NCBI RefSeq assembly: GCF_013364195.1
Contig: NZ_CP054918.1
Location: 7,801,001-7,865,000, forward strand
Source: Streptomyces sp. NA04227
Lineage (GTDB): Bacteria; Actinomycetota; Actinomycetes; Streptomycetales; Streptomycetaceae
Direction: 5' to 3'
DNA length: 64,000 bases
Shown: positions 10,487-18,614 of the stretch, one piece after another
Position numbering within the stretch: position 1 is the stretch's first letter
How the letters are laid out: every line of letters starts with the position of its first letter
Program-made: the position numbers and the translations under genes
The notes under the pieces: generated by a model
Databases searched by the model: none
What the model was told of the DNA's origin: nothing
What the model saw: only the letters and a program-made list of their open reading frames with translations

Positions 10487-11527
10487 CTACCAGTCGCCGT
10501 CCTGAACCGGCTGACCCGGTGTCAACGGCTTGACCTGGTACGGGGAGGGGGGCTGCCAGGGCTCGTGGTCCGCGCCGAGCCACTCGCCCACGGGCTGTAC
10601 GGATTCGAGGGAGGACGGGGGCGCGAGATCGGCACCGTCCTGGTCGTAGTACTCGAACCAGGGCAGGCCCGCACGGGTGTAGGCGGCCCGGTCCACCGGG
10701 GACGGCGGCGGCGCCTCACCCGTGATCCGGCGCCACTGCGGCGGGGTCACGAGGTGCACGAAGACCCGGCCCGCGGGCCGCGGAGCCCAGTCCGACACCG
10801 GGCGCTCGTCCCGGTAGACCTCCTGCCGCATGGTGCCCCCGGCGCCCATGCCCATCGCCGCGCCCGGCTGCGCCGGGGCAGGCGCGCCATAGGCCGCACC
10901 CGGCGCGGCCGGGCCTCCGAATCCGCCGTATCCGCCGTCGCTCGGCATGCTGCGCGCACGGCGCGCCGCCGCCTCGCGGGCCCGGCGCTGCTCCTCGAGC
11001 CAGGCCGCCCGCGCCCGAGGGTTGAGCGAGAACGCCTGGAGCTGCACCCCGCCCCACACCTCCTCGCCGGTGACCTGGCCCTCCACGGTCGCGCCCATGC
11101 CGAGCGGCACGGCCACGAACTGCCGCACCGTGCCGTTGCCGGAGTTGATGCCGTCCAGCCACGGCTGACGGGGCAGCGTCACATAGTTCTGCGGGCGCTG
11201 GGTCAGCGCGTCGGACCAGGGCTCGCCGGAGACCGCGCACACCTTGCCGACTCCGACCTGCAACGCCGCGGGCTCGCCGCCCTCGGGAGCGAAGCTCAGC
11301 CACATCGCCTCGCGCAGATAGACCGGCAGCATCACCCCGCCACGGCGCAGCCAGTCCTGCGGCGCCGTATGCGGATAGTCCTGCACGGCGCGTACCGGGA
11401 ACTCGCCAAGTCCCGGCGGCAGCCCGTGCGTTCCGGTCTCCGGCAGCCGCAGCGTACGCATGAACCGGACGCGCACACCCCCGGGCAGTACCACTGTGTT
11501 TCCGTCGATCCGGGTCGCTTCCGCCAC
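10487..11527 (-). CDS. Uncharacterised Pro/Gly-rich protein
   Basis: A 346-residue protein I cannot assign to a family. The GTG at 11527 is preferred because AAAGGACAG lies upstream and the N-terminal sequence becomes ordered here ([17 protein letters not shown]); an upstream extension would run antisense through the cupin gene. The first 190 residues look globular. A middle stretch is rich in Gly, Ala and Pro (about residues 200-250). The C-terminus is rich in Trp and Pro and ends QDGDW. There is no signal peptide or membrane segment. It is divergent from the cupin/mscR operon. Confidence 0.65.
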   Translation of the reverse strand: MAEATRIDGNTVVLPGGVRVRFMRTLRLPETGTHGLPPGLGEFPVRAVQDYPHTAPQDWLRRGGVMLPVYLREAMWLSFAPEGGEPAALQVGVGKVCAVSGEPWSDALTQRPQNYVTLPRQPWLDGINSGNGTVRQFVAVPLGMGATVEGQVTGEEVWGGVQLQAFSLNPRARAAWLEEQRRAREAAARRARSMPSDGGYGGFGGPAAPGAAYGAPAPAQPGAAMGMGAGGTMRQEVYRDERPVSDWAPRPAGRVFVHLVTPPQWRRITGEAPPPSPVDRAAYTRAGLPWFEYYDQDGADLAPPSSLESVQPVGEWLGADHEPWQPPSPYQVKPLTPGQPVQDGDW

Positions 11528-11705
11528 CGCACCTGTCCTTTCCGAGACTGCTGTTCGGTACCTGTCACGAGCGACGCGCCGCCGCGGTTCCCGCCGTGTG
11601 CTCGCGACGACCGCTCGCACATCGGGCACACCGGGCAGGTCAGGCGGCGCACGGGTAACATCCAAGCCCGTTACCCCAGGTACCGAGCCGCGAGCGGGAG
11701 GGCAT

Positions 11706-12215
11706 GTGTCACAGAGCGTCGGCGTACTGGCCGAGGTGTCCGAAGTCCTCGCTGCCGCAGGCGAATCGAGCGGCGGCGCGCTGTGGCGGCTGGCCGCCGA
11801 GCCCCGGCAGCTCGACGCCAATCTCGTACGTCTGGGACCCGACGCGGTCGTCGGAGCGCACGAGGAACACACGCTGGACGTCCTGGCCTTCGTGGTCCGG
11901 GGCGGCGGCAGCCTCCGAGCGCTCGCCGGGCCCGGTTCCGAAACGCACACCCTGGTACCCGGCAGCCTCTTCTGGCTGCCGAAGGGCAGCCGCCGCGAGA
12001 TCGGCGCCGGGCCGCAGGGCCTGGTCTATCTGACCGTGCACCCGCGCAGACCGGGCCTGGCGATCCGGATGCCCGAGAGCGCGGAGGGCGGCGAGGCCGC
12101 GTGTCAGCTGCACCGGGTCTGCGCCGAGTGCGGCAGGCTCGCGGGGGAGCGGGACGCCCGGTTCTGCGCGCGGTGCGGGGCGACGCTCGGGGAACCCGGC
12201 CAACCGGAACTCTGA
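11706..12215 (+). CDS. Cupin protein with C-terminal zinc-ribbon-like motif
   Basis: A 169-residue protein. Residues about 25-115 form a cupin-like barrel ([22 protein letters not shown] is the core). The tail has two CxxC pairs (CAEC and CARC) separated by about 16 residues, a zinc ribbon. GGGAGG precedes the GTG start. It lies 41 bases upstream of mscR on the same strand and is probably the first gene of that operon. The cupin could sense or bind a small molecule tied to formaldehyde or thiol metabolism, but nothing in the sequence fixes the ligand. Confidence 0.75.
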   Translation: MSQSVGVLAEVSEVLAAAGESSGGALWRLAAEPRQLDANLVRLGPDAVVGAHEEHTLDVLAFVVRGGGSLRALAGPGSETHTLVPGSLFWLPKGSRREIGAGPQGLVYLTVHPRRPGLAIRMPESAEGGEAACQLHRVCAECGRLAGERDARFCARCGATLGEPGQPEL

Positions 12216-12256
12216 GAAACCCGAAAAACTCTGAGAAACCCGAAAGGCGGAGACAG

Positions 12257-13342
12257 ATGGCCCAGCAAGTCCAGGGAGTCGTGGCGCGCGCGGTGGGCGA
12301 GCCCGTGCGTATCGAGACGATCACGGTGCCCGACCCCGGACCGGGGGAAGCCGTCGTCAAGATCCAGGCCTGCGGTGTGTGCCACACGGATCTGCACTAC
12401 CGGGAGGGCGGCATCAACGACGAGTTCCCGTTCCTGCTCGGGCACGAGGCGGCCGGTGTCGTCGAATCCGTCGGCGACGGTGTCACCGAGGTCGCCCCCG
12501 GCGACTTCGTGATCCTCAACTGGCGTGCCGTGTGCGGCGATTGCCGTGCCTGTCGGCGCGGCCGCCCCCAGTACTGCTTCGCCACGCACAACGCCGAGCA
12601 GAAGATGACCCTCGCCGACGGCACCGAACTGACGCCCGCTCTGGGTATCGGAGCCTTCGCCGAGAAGACCCTGGTGGCCGCGGGACAGTGCACCAGGGTG
12701 GACCCTGCCGCCTCGCCCGCCGCCGCGGGACTGCTCGGCTGCGGCGTGATGGCGGGTATCGGCGCCGCCCTGAACACCGGCAACGTCGGCCGCGGGGACT
12801 CGGTCGCCGTGATCGGCTGCGGCGGAGTCGGCGCGGCGGCCGTGGTCGGCTCCCGGCTCGCCGGAGCGGGGAAGATCATTGCCGTCGACATCGACGACCG
12901 GAAGCTGCGCACGGCCGCCGAACTCGGCGCCACCCACACCCTCAACTCCCGTGAGAGCGACCCCGTGGAGCGGATCCGGGAACTCACCTCGGGCTTCGGG
13001 GCGGATGTCGTCATCGACGCGGTCGGCCGCCCCGAAACCTACGAACAGGCCTTCTACGCCAGGGACTTGGCGGGAACCGTGGTCCTGGTCGGCGTGCCCA
13101 CGCCGGAGATGAAGCTGCAACTCCCGCTGCTGGACGTCTTCGGCCGCGGCGGCTCCCTCAAGTCCTCCTGGTACGGGGACTGTCTGCCCACCCGGGACTT
13201 CCCGATGCTGATCGACCTGTACCTCCAGGGCAGGCTCGACCTGGACGCCTTCGTCTCCGAGACCATCCAACTCGACCAGGTGGAAGAGGCATTCACGCGG
13301 ATGCACGAGGGCAAGGTGCTGCGATCGGTGGTGGAGCTGTAA
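12257..13342 (+). CDS. mscR: S-(hydroxymethyl)mycothiol dehydrogenase
   Basis: A 361-residue zinc-dependent medium-chain dehydrogenase that oxidises the formaldehyde-mycothiol adduct with NAD. The catalytic zinc site is in CGVCHTD (Cys 42) and GHEAAG (His 63). The structural zinc loop has four Cys within [15 protein letters not shown]. The Rossmann motif GCGGVG is intact. The sequence matches MSH-dependent formaldehyde dehydrogenase rather than ordinary alcohol dehydrogenase. GGCGGAGACAG precedes the ATG. It overlaps the next gene by one base (TAATG), showing translational coupling. Confidence 0.9.
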   Translation: MAQQVQGVVARAVGEPVRIETITVPDPGPGEAVVKIQACGVCHTDLHYREGGINDEFPFLLGHEAAGVVESVGDGVTEVAPGDFVILNWRAVCGDCRACRRGRPQYCFATHNAEQKMTLADGTELTPALGIGAFAEKTLVAAGQCTRVDPAASPAAAGLLGCGVMAGIGAALNTGNVGRGDSVAVIGCGGVGAAAVVGSRLAGAGKIIAVDIDDRKLRTAAELGATHTLNSRESDPVERIRELTSGFGADVVIDAVGRPETYEQAFYARDLAGTVVLVGVPTPEMKLQLPLLDVFGRGGSLKSSWYGDCLPTRDFPMLIDLYLQGRLDLDAFVSETIQLDQVEEAFTRMHEGKVLRSVVEL

Positions 13343-13971
13343 TGGCCGCCCGTATCGAACACCTCGTCACCTCCGGCACCTTCTCGCTGGACGGCGGCAC
13401 CTGGGACGTCGACAACAACGTCTGGCTGATCGGCGACGACGAGGAGGTGCTCGTCCTCGACGCGCCTCACGACGCGGCGGCGATCGCCACCGCGGTCGGC
13501 GGCCGCACACTCCGCGCGATCGTCTGCACCCACGCCCACGACGACCACGTACGCGAGGCCCCCGCGCTGGCCGAGCGCACCGGCGCACCGATCCTCCTGC
13601 ACCCGGACGACCGCGCCCTGTGGGACCTGACCCACCCGGACCGCGCCCCCGACACCGACCTGAAGGACGGCGACGAACTCACCGTCGCCGGAACCACGTT
13701 GCACGTCCTGCACACCCCCGGCCACTGCCAGGGTGCGGTCTGCCTCTACGCCCCCGCCCTCGGCACCGTCTTCACCGGCGACACCCTCTTCGCGGGCGGG
13801 CCCGGCGCGACCGGGCGGTCCTTCAGCGACTTCCCGACGATCGTGCGCTCCATCCGGGAGAAGCTGCTGCCGCTGCCGCCGGAGACGGAAGTACGCACCG
13901 GCCACGGCGACAACACCACCATCGGTGCGGAGGCCCCGCACCTGGAGGAGTGGATCGCGCGCGGTCATTGA
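13342..13971 (+). CDS. Metallo-beta-lactamase-fold hydrolase coupled to mscR
   Basis: A 209-residue MBL-fold protein with the dinuclear zinc motif THAHDDH (residues 63-69), a second-site His in HTPGHCQG, and the downstream Asp in FTGDTLF. The closest general type is glyoxalase II-like thioesterase. Its start overlaps the mscR stop. Since mscR makes S-formylmycothiol, a hydrolase that releases formate and regenerates mycothiol is the obvious role, analogous to S-formylglutathione hydrolase. This is inference from context and fold. Confidence 0.85.
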   Translation: MAARIEHLVTSGTFSLDGGTWDVDNNVWLIGDDEEVLVLDAPHDAAAIATAVGGRTLRAIVCTHAHDDHVREAPALAERTGAPILLHPDDRALWDLTHPDRAPDTDLKDGDELTVAGTTLHVLHTPGHCQGAVCLYAPALGTVFTGDTLFAGGPGATGRSFSDFPTIVRSIREKLLPLPPETEVRTGHGDNTTIGAEAPHLEEWIARGH

Positions 13972-14005
13972 GGACGACGCGGTCATCGAGGATGACGCAG
14001 GCGGT

Positions 14006-14056
14006 GCGGGCGGGGCGGGCGCACGGTGTGGCGCGCCCCGCCGTGCCCGCCGCCCG
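14006..14056. terminator. Imperfect GC hairpin between convergent genes
   Basis: A GC-rich arm at 14006-14025 (GCGGGCGG...GCACGG) is complementary, with bulges, to 14040-14056 (CCGTGCCCGCCGCCCGC). It lies between the metallo-hydrolase and the convergent amaP stop and could serve both. Confidence 0.5.
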
Positions 14057-14065
14057 CGCCCGCCG

Positions 14066-14644
14066 TCACCGTACCCGGACCGCCCGCTGCCGTCCCCTGC
14101 GCAGCCGGACCACCGAGTCCATCTGCTCGGCACCGGTCGCCGTGCGCAGGTTCGCCAACGGTCCGGCGTGCAACTCGCCGAGCAGCAGGGCGGGTTGGGC
14201 GGAAGCTTCGAGTCGTACGGTGACCGCCACCCGCAGCCGTCCGCCGCGGCCACTGCCGATCCGGACGCGGCCGGAGCGCACCGAGGGCAGCCGCTCGATG
14301 TCCTGTTCCGCGGCCGAGGTGAGTGCCTGCGTGCGCACCCCGAGCCAGGGGCGCGGCAGGCGCAGCACCCGGCTCCGGCCACGGACGGGCTGGGCCAGGA
14401 GCCACCACAGCGCCAGCACCGCCAGGACCGCGAGAGCGCCCATGGACGCGGCGTCCCACCAGTCGTGCCCGGCGAGTTCCCGGTAGCGGTCCCGGTCGAC
14501 CAGCCGCTCCTCGGAACCGGGCCCGCGCCACCACGACGGGACCCGGTCACCGAGGAACCCGGTGACGGCCGCCCAGGCGCCGCCCGTCAGCAGTGCCAGA
14601 CCCAGCAGGGCGAGCAGTACGCGATTGACGAGTGTGCGCGTCAT
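14066..14644 (-). CDS. amaP: Alkaline-shock membrane anchor, AmaP-like
   Basis: A 192-residue protein with two membrane helices (about 8-28 and 68-85) separated by an extracytoplasmic loop, then a cytoplasmic domain of about 100 residues containing a Gls24-like beta-alpha pattern. In Gram-positive bacteria AmaP anchors Asp23/Gls24 proteins at the membrane. It overlaps the upstream DUF6286 gene by four bases (ATGA) and is the last gene of a four-gene operon transcribed leftward. Residue 145 onward is very Arg-rich. Confidence 0.8.
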   Translation of the reverse strand: MTRTLVNRVLLALLGLALLTGGAWAAVTGFLGDRVPSWWRGPGSEERLVDRDRYRELAGHDWWDAASMGALAVLAVLALWWLLAQPVRGRSRVLRLPRPWLGVRTQALTSAAEQDIERLPSVRSGRVRIGSGRGGRLRVAVTVRLEASAQPALLLGELHAGPLANLRTATGAEQMDSVVRLRRGRQRAVRVR

Positions 14645-15975
14645 CGGTCACCACCTTCCGTGTTGGCGGACTCGGACGCGGGAGCGGCGTCGGACTCGTC
14701 CGGGGGAGGGGGCGAAGACGGGGACGCGGAACGCCCGGTCCCGGTGCCCGGGGCGGTGACCCCCGACGCGGGCTCCTTGAACAACTCCGGCCCGGCGGAG
14801 CTCTGTTGGGGCAACCTGTCGGAACGGGGCGGGGCAGAGCCGGTGGGGGAGGGGAACCCGAGGAGGCCGGAGGAGCCGGTGTGGGTGGCGCCGTCCCGTG
14901 TCTCGGGCTTCGTCAACTCCGGGTCCCCGGAGGCCGGTTCCAGAACCGTTGGCGCTGCAACAGTCGGTCCCACACCAGTCGGTGCCCCGAGATCCGCACG
15001 CCCATCCTCCGAGTCGTCCGAATCTCCGGCGCCTGCCGAACTCGCCCCCGGCGCACGCCAGTTCTCGTCGGCCACCAGCCGGAGCCGCCAGCGCACGGGG
15101 CGAGTGAGACCGCACGAATCCACCGCTCGGGCCAACGCCTGCCGTACGTCCTCGCCGACATGCTCCAGATCGCCGAAGCCGACCCGCACCCGTACCGACG
15201 CCCTGCTCCGCCCCATGCGCACCCGGGCCTCCGTCACGCCGTTCTGCGCGAGCACCGCGGTCCGCAGCACGGTGGCAGCCGCCGACCGGTCGAGCGTCAC
15301 GGCGACATCGGCGGCGGGCGTGGTCAGCGGCAGTCGGCGGCGCAGCCCCGGAGTGAGCGCGAGCAGCACGCACCACAGCCCGAGGGCCGCCGCGCCCGCC
15401 GCGGCCCAGGGCGCCCAAGTGTCGCCGAGCCGCACCGCCATGAGCTCGTCGAAGGCGTTCCGGCGCCAGGCGGCGACCGTACGGCCGGCGCGTACCGCCA
15501 CCGCGTCGGCGAGCAGCGCGCCCGCGCCCGCGGCGAGCGCGGCGGCCGCCAGCGCCGCGGGCAGGCGCCGCGCGGACCACGGACGCGCGGACGAATGCCG
15601 CCCCGCGGCACCGCCCGCCTGGGCTTCCCGCGTCACCGGTTCGACGACGTCGGGTGAACCGCCGTCCAGTCGCCCCGCCTTGCCGGGCGTCTCCAGACGG
15701 CTGATCAGGACCCGCGTACTGGGCACCGAGAGTCCGGTCAACTCCTCGGTGCGGCGCGTGACATGGCGCCGGATCCGCTCGCCCGAGGCGGGCAGGTCGC
15801 CGGGGTAGGGGAGCCGTACTTCGAGGGAGAGGCGCGCGGTGGTGCCCTTGCGGGACAGCCCCACCCGGCGCGCCTGTTCACCGCCCTCGATCGCCTCGGC
15901 CGCCGCGTGTTCGGCGATGCGGCGCACCGCACGGTCCGCGACGGTGGTCGCCCCCCGGGCGCCCGCGGGTTCCAT
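14641..15975 (-). CDS. Asp23-like plus DUF6286 membrane protein
   Basis: A 444-residue protein. The first 110 residues resemble an Asp23/Gls24 unit (RIAEHAAAEAIEGGEQARRVG). Two hydrophobic helices follow at about 145-170 and 198-220. Then comes a DUF6286-type domain with a Gls24-like beta-alpha fold, and a disordered tail of about 110 residues rich in Pro, Ser and Glu. The ATG at 15975 has GGAGG five bases upstream and overlaps the preceding stop (TGATG). An upstream extension of 92 codons lies within other genes and is rejected. It is presumably part of a membrane-bound Gls24 assembly. Confidence 0.78.
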   Translation of the reverse strand: MEPAGARGATTVADRAVRRIAEHAAAEAIEGGEQARRVGLSRKGTTARLSLEVRLPYPGDLPASGERIRRHVTRRTEELTGLSVPSTRVLISRLETPGKAGRLDGGSPDVVEPVTREAQAGGAAGRHSSARPWSARRLPAALAAAALAAGAGALLADAVAVRAGRTVAAWRRNAFDELMAVRLGDTWAPWAAAGAAALGLWCVLLALTPGLRRRLPLTTPAADVAVTLDRSAAATVLRTAVLAQNGVTEARVRMGRSRASVRVRVGFGDLEHVGEDVRQALARAVDSCGLTRPVRWRLRLVADENWRAPGASSAGAGDSDDSEDGRADLGAPTGVGPTVAAPTVLEPASGDPELTKPETRDGATHTGSSGLLGFPSPTGSAPPRSDRLPQQSSAGPELFKEPASGVTAPGTGTGRSASPSSPPPPDESDAAPASESANTEGGDR

Positions 15976-16157
15976 CAGCGCCTCCGGCCCTGCTGGGACA
16001 GGAACTCGCGCAGGTCCACACCCTCGTCGAGCATCCGTCCGATCCCGTAGCCGACCGCGCCCAGCGCGGCCACCAGAAGGAACGCACCGAACCCACCGAA
16101 CCAGGCGGCGAAGGCCAGTGCCATCCCGACCGCCATGAAGAGCACCGCTCTGCTCAT
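15975..16157 (-). CDS. Small DUF2273-like membrane protein
   Basis: A 60-residue protein with one long or two tightly packed hydrophobic helices (about residues 4-38) and a charged tail ending LSQQGRRR. Size, position and topology match the DUF2273-type small membrane proteins encoded beside asp23/amaP. The ATG at 16157 has GGAGAGG seven bases upstream. Its stop overlaps the start of the DUF6286 gene. It lies 157 bases after the Gls24 gene. Confidence 0.75.
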   Translation of the reverse strand: MSRAVLFMAVGMALAFAAWFGGFGAFLLVAALGAVGYGIGRMLDEGVDLREFLSQQGRRR

Positions 16158-16314
16158 GCCCAAGCCTCTCCGTCGCTTCCCGGTACTCCGTACCCGTCAA
16201 GGGGCCACTTCGCTCGTACCACTGTTCGCTTTGTACGAGAACCCCGGCCACCGTGGCTCACCGCCACGCTGTGCGCCCGGCCGGGGCCGGGCGCACAGCG
16301 CGTGCGGCCCGTGC

Positions 16315-16818
16315 TCATTCGACGCGGGACTCGGCGGAGTCCTGCTCGTCGTCCGGCAGGTGGACGTCGTTGATGGCGACGTTGACCTCGACGACCTCCA
16401 GACCGGTGATCCGCTCCACCGCGGCGATGACGTTCTCGCGGACGTCGCGGGCGACGTCGCCCACCGGCACGCCGTACTCCACGACCAGGTCGATGTCGAT
16501 CGCCGTCTGCCGTTCGCCGACCTCGACCTTCACGCCGCGCCCCACGTTGGGGCGGCCGCCGGGCACCCGGTCGCGAACCGCTCCGATGGTGCGCGACAGG
16601 CTGCCGCCCATGTCGTGCACACCCGGGATCTCGCGCGCCGCCATGCCCGCGACCTTGACGACCACGACATCGGCGATGGAGGTCTTGCCGCGGGTGGCCG
16701 CGGGTTCGGTGACTCCGCTGGTTCCCGCGGTGACCGTGGTGGAGTGCTCGTCATGGGAGCGCGTCTTCGGCATGGACGCTCCGGTCGCGACGGCGGAGGC
16801 TGTCTGAGTGGTGGTCAT
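16315..16818 (-). CDS. Asp23/Gls24-family envelope stress protein
   Basis: A 167-residue protein whose residues about 45-150 form a classic Asp23/Gls24 domain (IADVVVVKVAGMAAREIPGVHDMGG in its first part, and ITGLEVVEVNVAINDVHL in its last). The first 40 residues are disordered and Thr/Ser-rich. GGAGAGG precedes the ATG. It is the first gene of the leftward operon ending at amaP and is divergent from an ECF sigma factor gene, with 203 bases between the starts. These proteins are soluble, abundant and tethered to the membrane by AmaP. Confidence 0.9.
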   Translation of the reverse strand: MTTTQTASAVATGASMPKTRSHDEHSTTVTAGTSGVTEPAATRGKTSIADVVVVKVAGMAAREIPGVHDMGGSLSRTIGAVRDRVPGGRPNVGRGVKVEVGERQTAIDIDLVVEYGVPVGDVARDVRENVIAAVERITGLEVVEVNVAINDVHLPDDEQDSAESRVE

Positions 16819-17021
16819 GAGGTCCCTCTCCTCGAATTCCTCGGCACGTGTGGCCATGTCCGGTCGTTGGACACGGCACGCGGGTGGTGTGTCACGCACG
16901 GAGCCGGGAAATTTTTCGCCGCTGTTCCGGCGGGGAGCCGAAAAGGGTCCCGGCCGCGCGTGACACTTCGCGGCGGCGTGTGTCGAACAGACGCACCCAC
17001 GAGACACGAAGGAGCGGTCGA

Positions 17022-17615
17022 TTGCCCGGCGACGGGATGGAACCTTCCGGACGAGTGCCGTCCGAACTCACCGCCGACCCCGGCGACGAACTGCTGGCCA
17101 CCCGGGCCCGGGAAGGCGACGAGGAGGCATTCGAAGCGCTCGTCCGACGGCACGGCGCGACCCTGCTCGCCCTCGCCGTGCGCATGCTCGGGGACAGGGC
17201 CGAGGCGGAGGACGCCGTGCAGGAGGCGTTCGTCAGCGCCTGGCGCAGACTCCCCGAGTACCGTGGAGAGGCGGCGTTCCGTACCTGGATGTACCGGATC
17301 GTCACCAATCGCTGTCTGAATCAGCTGCGGGCCCGGCGGCCCTCCGCCCATCTGGACACGGTGCCCGAGCCCGTCGCACCCGAGCACGAGGCGTCCCCGG
17401 CGAGGGCGGCCGAGAGCACGGCGGCGATGCGGGCGCTCGGCCGCGCGCTCGCCGAGCTCTCGCCCGAGCAACGTGCCTGCTGGGTTCTGCGTGAGCTGCA
17501 CAATCTGTCCTACGACGAGATCGCGGAAGCGGTCGGGATCAGCCATCAGGCGGTCCGCGGCCGGATCTTCCGTGCTCGGCGCCATCTGACGGAGGCGATG
17601 GGAGCATGGCGTTGA
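17022..17615 (+). CDS. ECF-family RNA polymerase sigma factor
   Basis: A sigma-70 family protein of about 197 residues with only regions 2 and 4. Region 2 is seen in DAVQEAFVSAWRRLPEYRG followed by FRTWMYRIVTNRCLNQLR. Region 4 is seen in LSPEQRACWVLRELHNLSY with a helix-turn-helix ending RIFRARRHL. A TTG at 17022 has AAGGAG seven bases upstream and is preferred to an ATG at 17037, whose ribosome site is poor. Its 3' end overlaps the next gene by ten bases. It probably controls this stress module, including the divergent Gls24 operon. Confidence 0.88.
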   Translation: MPGDGMEPSGRVPSELTADPGDELLATRAREGDEEAFEALVRRHGATLLALAVRMLGDRAEAEDAVQEAFVSAWRRLPEYRGEAAFRTWMYRIVTNRCLNQLRARRPSAHLDTVPEPVAPEHEASPARAAESTAAMRALGRALAELSPEQRACWVLRELHNLSYDEIAEAVGISHQAVRGRIFRARRHLTEAMGAWR

Positions 17616-18214
17616 ACGCGAACCCGGTGCCGCCGGACGATGAACTCCTGCCCTGCGGACGGTCCTTGGAGTCGCTGTGGGCCGCCCACGACGAGAACGG
17701 GCCAGCGGACCCGCACGTCGCCCACTGCCCGCACTGCACGGCCGCCCTCGACGAACTGCACGCCCTCGACGAAGTCGTCCGCCAGGCCCGCACCGCCGAG
17801 GAGGACCCCGAGGACGCCTCCCGGCTGACCCGGCGCGTGATGGACATCGTCCGTCTCGAACTGCGCCCCGGCAGGAGCCTGCCGCTGGGCGAGGCGGACG
17901 AGGACCTCTGGATCGTGGAGGCCGCGGCCGCCAAGTCCTTCCGTTCGGCGGCGGATTCCGTGCCGGGAGTACGTGCGGGAAGCTGCCAGGTCCTGCCGCT
18001 GACGCCGGGCGCCGGACGGGTACGCGGCCCGGTCGCGGTGCGCCTGGACATCGCGGCGGCCCTGAGCTGGAACCTTCAGGAGGTGGCCGAGGCCGTACGC
18101 GCGGCGGTCAGTGCGGCCGCCGACCGGTCGATCGGGCTCGAAGTGCGCACGGTGGACGTCTCGGTGGTGGACGTCCTGGACGAGGATCAGCAGGACGGGG
18201 GAGGCAGCAGATGA
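17606..18214 (+). CDS. Zinc-finger anti-sigma-like protein fused to a Gls24-like domain
   Basis: A 202-residue soluble protein. The N-terminal part carries an HX3CX2C motif (His 37, Cys 41, Cys 44), the signature of zinc anti-sigma factors. After a short acidic linker, residues about 85-195 resemble Asp23/Gls24, with a typical last strand (LEVRTVDVSVVDVL). It overlaps the sigma factor gene by ten bases and the next gene by four. Most zinc anti-sigma factors carry a membrane helix; this one has none and has a Gls24-type domain instead. The anti-sigma role is inferred from motif and position. Confidence 0.75.
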   Translation: MALNANPVPPDDELLPCGRSLESLWAAHDENGPADPHVAHCPHCTAALDELHALDEVVRQARTAEEDPEDASRLTRRVMDIVRLELRPGRSLPLGEADEDLWIVEAAAAKSFRSAADSVPGVRAGSCQVLPLTPGAGRVRGPVAVRLDIAAALSWNLQEVAEAVRAAVSAAADRSIGLEVRTVDVSVVDVLDEDQQDGGGSR

Positions 18215-18585
18215 ACCAGCAGAAGAAGCAGCACGGGAACCGGCCCAGCGCCCGCAGCCGGGTGGAGGAGGCGGTGGCGGCCGCTGCGGCGGGGGTGCCC
18301 GGGGTCGCGTATCTCAGGCCCGGTCTGGTGGGCGTGCTCAGGGCGCACACCGCCCGGCTGATGCACGGCGTGGCCCGGCCCGACCCGGTGGGCGGCGTCC
18401 GCGCGGCGCTCGGTCCCGACCGCAGAACCTGGCAGGTGGAGGTGAAACTGACGACCCTGCCCGGCCACCGCGCGGTCGACGTCACCCGCGAGGTACGTGC
18501 CGCCGCCACCGCCGCGGCGCGCGAGGTCCTGGCCGACGGCGGGGCGCGGGTGGAGGTGACCGTGACGGTGACCGGCGTGCTGTGA
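18211..18585 (+). CDS. Gls24-like small protein
   Basis: A 124-residue protein with a basic N-terminus (MNQQKKQHGNRPSARSR) and a beta-alpha unit resembling a truncated Gls24 domain. It ends in a strand of alternating Val/Thr (RVEVTVTVTGVL), as the other Gls24 proteins here do. It is the third gene of the sigma-factor operon and overlaps the anti-sigma-like gene by four bases (ATGA), so it is translationally coupled. Confidence 0.7.
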   Translation: MNQQKKQHGNRPSARSRVEEAVAAAAAGVPGVAYLRPGLVGVLRAHTARLMHGVARPDPVGGVRAALGPDRRTWQVEVKLTTLPGHRAVDVTREVRAAATAAAREVLADGGARVEVTVTVTGVL

Positions 18586-18614
18586 GGCACCCGCTCGTGC
18601 TCCGGACCGGCGGG

